Shown here: one piece after another, positions 10,901 to 20,100 of the stretch
Numbering within the stretch: position 1 is the first letter of the stretch
How the letters are laid out: each line of letters starts with the position of its first letter
Origin: Lineus longissimus
Lineage: Eukaryota; Nemertea; Pilidiophora; Heteronemertea; Lineidae
Reading direction: 5' to 3'
Length of the DNA: 64,000 nucleotides
Assembly (NCBI RefSeq): GCF_910592395.1
Contig: NC_088315.1
Span: forward strand, 7,752,501 to 7,816,500
The notes under the pieces: model-generated
Seen by the model: the letters and a program-made list of their open reading frames with translations, nothing else
The model's database searches: none
Told to the model about the DNA's origin: nothing
Translations under genes and position numbers: made by a program

Positions 10901-12150
10901 CCCTTGTTAATATGTATCTCGTCTTTGTGTACCACTGCAGTACCACATCTGATGGGTACAAGGACAGCAAATCATTATTTCTTCTAGTTAATTAATAACT
11001 CTATTTAAATCTCTGTACCACTGCTGTACCAGATCTGGGTAACAGGAACAGCCAATCATACGACATCTGAGCAATATGGTGTGCAAATCATTTCTTGGCC
11101 CTTGTGAATGTGTACCACATCTGATGGGTAACAGGGACAACCAATTATTATTTCTTTTAGTTAATTAGTAACTCTATTAAAATTTCTGTACCACTGCTGT
11201 AGCAAATCTGGGTAACAGGATCAGCCAATCATACGACATCTGGGTAATAGGGTGTGCAAATCATTATTTCTTCTGGTTAATTGATAACTCTATTAAAATC
11301 TCTGTACCACTGCTGTACCAGGTCTGGGTAACAGGATCAGCCAATCATATGACATCTGAGCAATAGGGTGTGCAAATCATTTCTTGGCCCTTGTTAATGT
11401 GTATCTTGTCTTTATGTACCACTGCTGTACCACATCTGATGGGTAACAGGGACAAGCAATCATTATTTCTTCCAGTTAATTAATAACTCTGTACCACTGC
11501 TGTACCAGATCTGGGTAACAGGATCAGCCAATCATACGTCATCTGAGCAATAGGGTGTGCAAATCATTTCTTGGCCCTTGTTAATGTGTATCTTGTGTTT
11601 ATGTACCACTGCTGTACCACATCTGATGGGTAACAGGGACAACCAATCATTATTTCTTCCAGTTAATTAATAACTCTATTAAAATCTCTTTGCCACTGCT
11701 GTACCAGGTCTGGGTAACAGGATCAGCCAATCATACGACATCTGAGCAATAGGGTGTGCAAATCATTTCTTGGCCCTTGTAAATGTGTATCTTGTCTTTG
11801 TGTACCAGTGCTTTACCACATCTGATGGGTAACAGGCACAACCAATCATTACTTCTTCTAGTTAAGTAATAACTATTAAAATCTCTGCACCACTGCTGTA
11901 CCAAAACTAGGTAACAGGATCAGCCAATCATACGACATCTGAGCAATAGGGTGTGCAAATGATTTCCTTGCGCTTGTTAATTTGTATCTTAATTATCAGA
12001 GCTATCTGACGTCTAGCCAGCAGGATCAACCAATCATTATTTTGTCTTTGTTAATAAGAAACTCAATTAAAATTGCTGTACCACTGCTGTACCACATCTT
12101 GGTAACAGGGTCAGTCAATCATTTCTTTCTCCTAGTTAATCAGTGCCCGA
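7920..12150. repeat. Satellite array derived from a LINE 3' end (~175-200-bp units)
   Basis: Tandem array built from blocks such as GTACCACTGCTGTACCACAT, CTGGGTAACAGG, AGCCAATCATACGACATCTG, TTCTAGTTAATTAATAACTC and ATTAAAATCTCTGTACCACT. In 10450-11950 the marker CTGAGCAA recurs at spacings of about 126-199 bp, most of them 175-199. The left part (7920-10330) has a longer unit that includes a CTGTCCTTTATCGGCGCAGC block at about 8105, 9538 and 10096. The array starts inside the last codons of the LINE fragment. Satellite blocks still read LYHIWVTG, like LYHIWVI in the LINE. It has no coding role. Confidence 0.85.
8303..9368. mobile_element. ~1.07-kb unclassified insert interrupting the satellite
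   Basis: The satellite unit breaks after GACATCTGAGCAAATC (about 8302) and resumes at TCATTAATTTGTATCTTAAT (about 9369); in uninterrupted units these blocks lie close together. The insert contains AAGTGCCTTGCCCAAGATCA, a motif I have seen in dispersed repeats of several aquatic animals, and a TATA-like TATAAAAAGG near 9119. It also has a perfect 12-bp inverted repeat, CAATTGGTCCGA (9054-9065) against TCGGACCAATTG (9181-9192). I see no clear target duplication or transposase. Confidence 0.45.
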
Positions 12151-12719
12151 CTGGTAACGATAGAAGGAAACTCCTATAGCGAAGGAGGTTATTCATTATA
12201 TAGTACGTCAATTAAGTAAGCAGAAGGGAACATGTATGGAGAAGTACTTCTTATAGGTTAATTATAAGGACTTTTACAAAGCATTTTCAGCCAGTTCGAT
12301 TCAAACGCCAACGAAAACATGAAACGATACATGTACACAAAATTTTGATACATTGTACATAATGGACATGAAGATGTACTCTAAATCTCCGATGGATTGT
12401 TTCCCTCGGGGTCCAAAGAGGATGGGGGGGGGGCATAGACGCTTGTGAGGGGCTACGCTTTGTTGAGGCAACACATTTGCTTTTTGAAAGGTGGTACTTT
12501 CGTTCCTTAAAGCATTGACTGAAAGAATACTGCCTCATTGAATTGACGAAACAGAACGGAATATGATGGAACATGATAAAAATTAAAACAGTGGGTAAAG
12601 ATGTTTTCCAAAAGGAGGACCAGCGGGAGATGATGACGTGGCTTCTGTGGAGAGGGCGCCATATTATACGCCCGTAGGTTGGCACAAGGTGCAGGAATAC
12701 AATTATTGTTCACAAGATA
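12151..12719. other. Unassigned spacer
   Basis: No recognisable gene. A minus-strand open frame of 132 codons (12287-12685) has no identifiable domain. A short G run lies at 12424-12431. Confidence 0.4.
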
Positions 12720-14020
12720 AATGGATACTAGTGCTGCCATTTGAACAGTAACTCCATACTATCATTAATAGTGTCGGTCAGGCAATCCGTTTCGTTAATT
12801 CAATGAGGCCAGCAGCAAATAGGAGTTGGTCCGAAATGGAATGATTTACTTACCACACGTAAATTGTGCTGTGCCCGTCCTATTCATATGGTCCTATTGC
12901 ACGCCTTGAGTCTGATGTTAACCGTCATCAAAGACCATCGTCGTTTCGTTTGAGCGTTTCCTTTTCCGCAGCGCTTTTACAGCATTCTCACTATACAGCC
13001 CATCTCAGTTGCGTAATATGGAGAAAAAAAAGAAATAAAATAGCCATTAGAAATCTGTGGTGAAAAGGATCGACTTAACAGCCAGAAACATCTATCAGAA
13101 GTTTAACACGGCTGCGACTGCAGCATCCAACGAGCGATATGCGTACAAAGCTGAATTTTGTTTCAAGAAGTTTCGAGATCAACGACATATTACTTTGGAT
13201 CAGATTTACTGTAAAATCGGTCAGGAACAACAAGCGTACAAAGCTATATTTGCAGAACGGGACCATTCTACACTACATTCGTTCATCGCAGGGCGTCCGC
13301 GAAAGTGCTGTTTTCTGAACAATTCTAGAAGGCTAGAAAACTTGGAGTTTGTCCGAAATGAACTACTTACCAGGCAAATGGTGCTCTGCCGGGCCGTCCT
13401 ATTCATATGGCCCTATTGAACGCCTTACAGCAAAGCCCATCTCAGTTGCAAAATATGGAAAAAAGAGATCGAATACCCATTAGAAATCGTGGTGAAAATG
13501 ATCGACTTGACGACCACAAACATTTGAAACATCCATCAAGAGCTTTGTTTTCTATTTGAATGGCTGCGATACCTACATGCAACAGTCCCAGCGATATGCA
13601 TACAAAGCTATATTTGTTTCAAGAAGTTTCGAGATCAACGACAGATTATTTTGGATCCGAGTTACTGTAAACTCGGCCATTCTTTCATTGCGGGGCGTAT
13701 TATGTCCGCGAAAGTGGTGTCATCTGAACAGTAACTATGTCGATCCCCAGCATTCCGTTCCGATGAGGGAAGCAAAGCTGGAGTTTGTCCGAAATGAAAT
13801 ACTTACCATGCAAATGGTGCTCTGTCAGTCCTTTTCATATGGTCCTATTGAACGCCTCGAGTCTGATGTTGAATGAACCGCCCATCGTCCTTTCGTTTCA
13901 GCATTTCCTATGATGGTCTGACTGCATCTCTTTTACAGCATCCAGACTATACAGGCCATCTCTGTTTCGAAATATGGAGAGAAAAAAGACATTAGAAAAC
14001 TGCCTCTCGAGCCATTGTCT
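12720..14020. repeat. Three diverged tandem copies of a ~450-bp unit
   Basis: Shared blocks recur in the same order. TTGTTTCAAGAAGTTTCGAG occurs near 13159 and 13615, and CCTATTCATATGGTCCTATT-type sequence near 12880, 13395 and 13840. The block TTTGTCCGAAATGAA-TACTTACC lies near 12830, 13350 and 13785, and CATCTCAGTTGC-AATATGGA near 13002, 13439 and 13958. The first and last copies are partial. Identity is moderate, so duplication is old. Each copy keeps ACTTAC (GTAAGT on the minus strand) at 12848, 13365 and 13801. Confidence 0.75.
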
Positions 14021-14513
14021 GGTGTCTTTACGCGGATTAGCGTACAAAACTATAGACCTATATTACGGACAACAAAATGGCGGTCAACCTTCTTGTCCAA
14101 AGCTGAAAATGCCACGTGGTCTCAAAATAAACCAAGAAATGCCGACATTGCGATTTGTCGAAAATACATTGAAATCTTTTCAACGTCTGCAGGCGTACGT
14201 CCTTCATAGTAAAAGTTGTGACAATGCTTCTCTATCGAAGTTTGGAGAGAGTCGGGATTCTTCGTCTTACCGAGACACCCTCGTGAAGCATTTTTGAGAA
14301 GGCTTATGTTGGAAAGACGTCAACTTTCACCTTGATAATGGTGAAGACATGGATGTACTTCACGTCAAGTCGTAAATAAATAAAATAATTATAAACGCTT
14401 ACCAGAATTTATTGATATTCTTCGACAAAATGTGTGAGAAATCGGCATTTTGTGTTCAAGAAGTTGATGGCCGCCAAAGATCCAGGGTTCGTTGTTTGCC
14501 ACGTTGGCCTATG
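14021..14513. other. Unassigned sequence beyond the 450-bp repeats
   Basis: An open frame across 13974-14297 begins in the repeat and has no recognisable domain. Nothing else is supported. Confidence 0.4.
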
Positions 14514-14519
14514 TCTTCT

Positions 14520-14726
14520 GACGTCATATCATGCGACCCTGCACCATATCATTGACCAATCAGAGGTAGTTATTTTGTAACGAACATCATGAGGTAACTC
14601 GCTGGACACACCCGAATCATATCATGTGACCCTGCACCATGTCATTGACCAATCAGAGGTAGTTATTTTGTAACGAACATCATGAGGTAACTCGATAGAC
14701 ACACGCGAATCACTTTCATCCATGTG
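14520..14726. repeat. ~104-bp tandem duplication with CCAAT motif
   Basis: Two adjacent copies with few differences carry the block CATTGACCAATCAGAGGTAG followed by TTATTTTGTAACGAACATCA. Each contains GACCAATCAG, a good match to a CCAAT/NF-Y site, and the left edge overlaps TGACGTCA at 14519-14526. It could be a small regulatory duplication or a chance tandem repeat. Confidence 0.75.
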
Positions 14727-16332
14727 ACTCCCATCTGTTACCACAATGAAAGCCATGCGGGTATCTCATCCATCCAAATATCAGTTGAAAGAAATAATAG
14801 GCCTATGCCTATTAACAAGTCTATTAGAAGTAATGAATCATGGTTTATGAACAGCTTTGAATACCTATTCAGAAATACGACCACTCCCTAATTTGACCAA
14901 AGTATGCATAATCGTCGCGCTACTTAGCTCTATTTTTTTGGTCATCGGCGCCACCCCATCCACTGAACATCTTAGCCCCCAAAACTTCAATATTCTGAGG
15001 GGCCGTTTTCTCAATAGCTTTACTTGTCAACATAGTAGTTGCGTGTGTTGTCGGGCGAAGCGTCAGCTACTGTCCTGTCCCGACACTGTGACGACTTCGT
15101 CTTCAAGACACAGCTTTGGGATGAGCATGGGGACAACATTCTCTTTCTCACTCATGCCGTGATGGAGAACTGAAAATCCTTTCACATGGGTGCGACAGGG
15201 ACACAAGACTAGGGACTATATTAAGTGTCACACCAGAACGTTTATAACTGGCCATAAAATAAACGTCTTTCGGAATGACAACCCATCAACACAAAGTCAC
15301 AACCACAAACACTGTCACAATCAGAGGGACAAGTGGCAGGGATAAGAGGGACTGGCTCATAATTAGGAGGTTTGGGGCTAACTTTACTTCCACATGTCAA
15401 CTTCTGAAGGCTGTTGCAGTGACATCTGTAGAAACTACATATTTGGTGAATCTGTAATGTAATGCAAGGTTATATACTTTCATCATTCCATCATCATCAT
15501 CATCGTTAGCATCATCAGTTGACTGCCCAGCAGGTGGCCACATGGCGTTCAAAAAAAGGAAACAGTTTTTTAGAACACACTGGACATATTGAAAGAACTG
15601 ACTACAACTCAGAAATAATAATAACGTTTTATTAATATTTTTATGAAAAATATAAAGGACCAATTTAGTTATTTGGTTTATTTTATATGATACCGTTTAG
15701 AACCAAAATATAGCAAGAAAATTGTATCCAGAAAAAGCTTCGTTGAATAAAGTAATCCCATCTGACACTAGAAAAGTTCAAGACACTAACTGAAATCCAG
15801 TAGTGGAATAAGGTAATTTGGGGTAAAGTGAGTCCCGGGGTGACTTGCCCCAAGTAAGGTAAGCAACTTTACCCAGCTAATGTGGTAAGGGCCAGAGAAG
15901 CGAACAGCGAACATCAACTCCTGGATTCCTTAGCATGACTGTAGATGTAACCATCAATAATTAGACAAGACTCATTTAACAAGTCTTCACTCCATATCAC
16001 TGTCCTTTTGGACCGCTGTGCGAAAAAAATATTGAGCCGATTTCCTCAAAGTTTTTTTCAAAAGATGGATGCTTATGACCCGGGCTTATGACTGATGTCT
16101 AGACCAAAAAAAACCTCCCAAAATAAGTCCCAGATCTCACAAGTGACCTGCCATATGACTGCAAGAGAAGATAGACTTGCCCAGGATCACACTCTTGATG
16201 ACCGACCAATGATAAAGGATGAAAGACAAGTGACCTGCCAAAGATCAGACAGCAGATGACCAAACGATATCTTCTATGTATATTTGACAACCCTTGAAAG
16301 CACATCTACTTTGCCACTTGTACTTCCACGGG
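14727..16332. other. Intergenic sequence left of the BEL element
   Basis: No gene is recognised. Visible content is a short ATC microsatellite (about 15487-15502) and a G/C-run hairpin-like segment around 15818-15855 (TTGGGG ... CCCCAA). This is the far upstream flank of the OGFR-like gene, now separated from it by the retrotransposon. Confidence 0.5.
16328..16332. repeat. Target-site duplication ACGGG (left)
   Basis: The 5 bp directly before the left LTR are ACGGG, and the 5 bp directly after the right LTR (23992-23996) are also ACGGG. Five base pairs is typical for BEL/Pao integration. Confidence 0.9.
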
Positions 16333-17124
16333 TGTGACGGCCGCCAAGTGCGTCCTGAAGAAATTTGAATTTGGCGCCTTAGTTTTCGCGCGCTTGGGTG
16401 GCGGCGCTGCTGTCTCAGCTTCCGCCCAACTCCATTGAATTTTAATTGTCAAAGTTTAGGACGCAGTTGTCCTCTTTTGTCCGCCTTTGCGGTGAAAGTT
16501 TCGAGGCCTTGTCAGACGGGATAAAGGTAACTATAAAGATAAAGATGTATAGAACCCCTGGAAACTATGTTAGGACCCTGTTATCCCCAAGTTATGTAAC
16601 TTAGGTCACTTTTATGTGGCGGTGTCCCACGACTTTTGCTCACCCATGTGTTTGTGGTTGTCTTTAGACGCCTCTAGGTGGCGACACTGTACGGATGCCC
16701 GTGTATTTTTGTGCTAAGACAAATCTGTCCGGCCAACAGGTATTGTTCGTGAAGTTGAGTCTGGGTGCCTCAGGTCCCATGGCGACCCTTTTGTAAAAGA
16801 TGACTCCGGGATCTTGATATGCACGGTGTTTTGAGTATGATGTTTTGACAACACTAACAGCCACATCCACTATTTAGGGACAAACTGTTAACTGGTAGTA
16901 GATTGTACGAATCTGTGCATACATTTGTATTTTATTTTTTATGTTCTGATCCTGGAACATTACAGAGTTTTGTAAGGTTTTGATTGTTGATTATTCGTGT
17001 CTTTCAGTCTTTTACGTCAGCCTCATCGATGTGTACTATACTCCTCACGATACGAGGTCCTTATCCAGAATAAAGACGCCTCTATTCTCAATGAAAGTTT
17101 GAGTACATTTTTAAAGCCGCAACA
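16333..17124 (+). repeat. 5' LTR of BEL/Pao element
   Basis: 792 bp, TG...CA ends, same sequence as 23200-23991. It contains a polyadenylation signal AATAAA at 17069-17074, 50 bp from the LTR end, and is expected to carry the element's promoter. A minus-strand open frame of 68 codons inside it appears identically in the other LTR and is not a gene. Confidence 0.97.
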
Positions 17125-17145
17125 GTAAAAGACTTTCCCGACGTA
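17125..17145 (+). other. Very short leader, expected primer-binding site region
   Basis: Only 21 bp separate the LTR from the polyprotein start codon. A primer-binding site usually starts TGG, complementary to a tRNA CCA end, within a few bases of the LTR. This leader begins GTAAAAGACTTTCCC and contains no TGG, so a standard full-length site is not visible. Confidence 0.5.
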
Positions 17146-20100
17146 ATGCACCGAAGAGGACTCGATCTTTTGGCGGATGCTGCTGACAGGCAGACTACGA
17201 TGTTTCTCCAACAGGAGAGTAGGAGATTGGCTGATGAACTGCAGCATATGCAGACGCAGTTGCAAGCACTGTCAGATAGTCGGCAGAGAGCATCGAGGGA
17301 CTGGATTTCCTCTCGTTGGGCGTCGACGCCCATTCCGCCACAGCCAAATTTCTCCTCCGTTGAAGCCACATGTAGCAAGGCGAGATGCACTATGCCCACT
17401 GCAGAGGCTACAGCTCATGCCGTGGATATAAATACTGGCATTGATCCTCCGCAATGCAGGACGCCTCCTGTTTTGCCTGCTAGGGACCCCAGTCCAACTA
17501 ATCATGAGAAGTCCGCTGACAGTGGCTTTGATCTTTCGAAGGCAATATCGACTCTCGCCGATGTGTTGGTGCGGCGGGGGGAAGGACTTCCTAAAAAGGA
17601 ACCGGAAGTTTTCAAAGGCGACATCTTTTCGTATCCATCCTGGAAAAATTCATTTAATGTGTTGGTTGAGGGCAGATACCCATCAGCTATGGACAGATTG
17701 TACTATCTCGGTCGTTACACTGCAGGAGATGCAAAGCGTTGCATTAAAGGCCTGCTTGATTTGAACACCTGTGAAGCATATGCTAAGGCAAAGCAGATTC
17801 TCGAAGAGCGTTTCGGAGATCGGTTGAAGTTGTCTGAGAACTTTCGTAATCGCTTAGACAAGTGGCCGTCAGTCAAGCCTGGTGACGGTAAAGGCATGCA
17901 GGAGCTATCGGATTTCTTGTGCGAGTGTGAGACGGCTATGACCAGTTTGTCAAATCTGAGTATTTTGAATGACGCGATTGAGCAACGCCGTGTGATAGAC
18001 AAGTTACCTCGTTTTATGCAAGAAAGGTGGCTCACAGTTGTGGATAAATGGAGATTTGGAGCTGATAGTGACGGGTCCGGCCAGGTTGTGAACGACTCAT
18101 ATCCACCATTTTCCAGACTTGTACAGTTTGTAAAGAAACACGCGCGAATCATGTCAAATCCAATCCTGGATAGGTCGTCCAGCGCACCTACCAAATCCGT
18201 TGTTAGTGTGAAACCTGCGCAGAGATCCAGCTTCGCTACCGGAACAGAAACTATAACTGAAAAGGCCACAGGGCCAACAAAGTGTGTGCTCTGTCCAAAG
18301 GACAACACTCATGCAATTGACTCATGTGTGAAATTCAAGAATATGTCTCTTAGTGATAGAAAGGAAGCCGTAAAGAAGCATGGGTTGTGCCTGGGGTGCC
18401 TTAAATGGGGTCATCGGGTTAGGGACTGCAAAAGCAAGCATAAATGCAAAACCTGCTCTCGTGCCCACCCCACGCTTCTTCACGACGACTCTTTCAAACC
18501 TGTTGAATCTACTGTGCATTGTACAGAGTCAAGTGATGTGGGCTCAGAATGTCTGCACACTATGATTGTGCCAGTGTATGTGTATCATGTAGACGACCCC
18601 TCGCGGGAGGTGTTGGTTTATACATTGTTGGATGATCAATCTGACACTTGTTTCGTATCTGAGTCAGTGCTGGAGGGCATTGATAAGAGAGGTGATAGCA
18701 CCTATCTCAAAATCAACACAGTGTTGGCAGAAGGTGTTGTGCCAGCTGAGCGGGTGACAGGCCTCATGGTCCGGGGTTTTGGTGAATCTGCAAAAATAAG
18801 CCTCCCTGTAGTCTTTTCGCGTAAAGGCATCGGTGCCTGCCGCTCACAGATACCACGTCAAACCAGCGCGAAACAGTGGCGCCACCTCAAAGGGGTGGCA
18901 CCTAAGATTATGCCATACCGTGAGGATATCGAGATTGGCATGTTGATCGGTCAAAATTGCGCGCGCGCCATCAGGCCAAGGCAGATTGTCGCTGGGGGAG
19001 AAGATGATCCGTATGGTGTTAAAACGGCGCTAGGTTGGGGCGTGGTTGGCAGGATGGATAAATTAGGGTCAAGGCTTGCTAATTCACAAGATCGTTTCGT
19101 GTACAGAACTCGTACAAAAGAAATTAACCCCTCTGATATTTTGCAGGTACTCGGCCAAGACTTTGCCGATACTAATGATGTTGATTCTCATTCTCTATCT
19201 GTTGAAGACAGGTTGTTCATTGAAAAGGTTTCCAGTGGCATCAAACTCCGTGATGATGGACACTTTGAAATTCCCCTCCCGTTTCGTGAGGATCAGGTGA
19301 GACTTCCCAACAACCGAGTGATGGCTATGAAGCGTACGCAGAGTCTCAAGGCGAGGATTAGAAAGGATGCTAAGTATGGTGAAGAATATGTGAAATTCAT
19401 GAGTAAGCTCATAGATGCCGGCCAGGCTGAGAGAGTGCCAGAAAACGAATTAGATCTGGACAATGGTTCTGTATGGTACATTCCCCATCACATGGTCTCA
19501 CATCCTCACAAGGAGGGTAAGTATAGGGTCGTGTTTGATTGCGCCGCGTCCTATCAAGGAGAGGCATTAAATGGCCATTTGCTCCGGGGACCGGATTTAA
19601 TAAACAATCTTGTCGGTGTCCTGGCCCGCTTCAGGAAGGAAGAAGTGGCATTCACGTGTGATGTCCAGGGTATGTTTCTACAGGTGGTCGTGCCCCCCCG
19701 CCACAGAAATTATTTGCGATTTCTGTGGTGGGAGGACGGCGATGTCAGCAAGGAGCCAGTTGATTACAGGTGTACTGTGCATCTATTTGGCGCGACCTCG
19801 TCTGCAAATTGCGCAAACTATGCCCTAAAGGCAACAGCTGAGAGATTCAAGGACGACTACGAGCCCCAGGTGGCGACTTTCTTTAACAGGAATTTCTATG
19901 TAGATGATGGGGCCACCTCCGTTTTGACAACAAGTCAGGCTATTAGCCTAGCTTTGGGCTCTGTGAGTATGGCTGGGAAGGGAGGGTTCACCCTTCACAA
20001 GATACTTTGCAACAATAAAGAGGTGTTGAAACATATTCCCAATCAATACTTGTCAGAGAACCTCCAATGTCTTGAGCTTGGTAATACTCAACTACCTGTT

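Noticed and set aside
13785-13830. Possible U1 snRNA 5' end (ATACTTACC)
   Set aside because: Sequence after ATACTTACC does not follow U1, and no Sm site or U1 stem-loops are seen.
16664-16870. 68-codon minus-strand frame, repeated identically at 23531-23737
   Set aside because: It lies inside both LTRs and duplicates only because the LTRs are identical; no domain.
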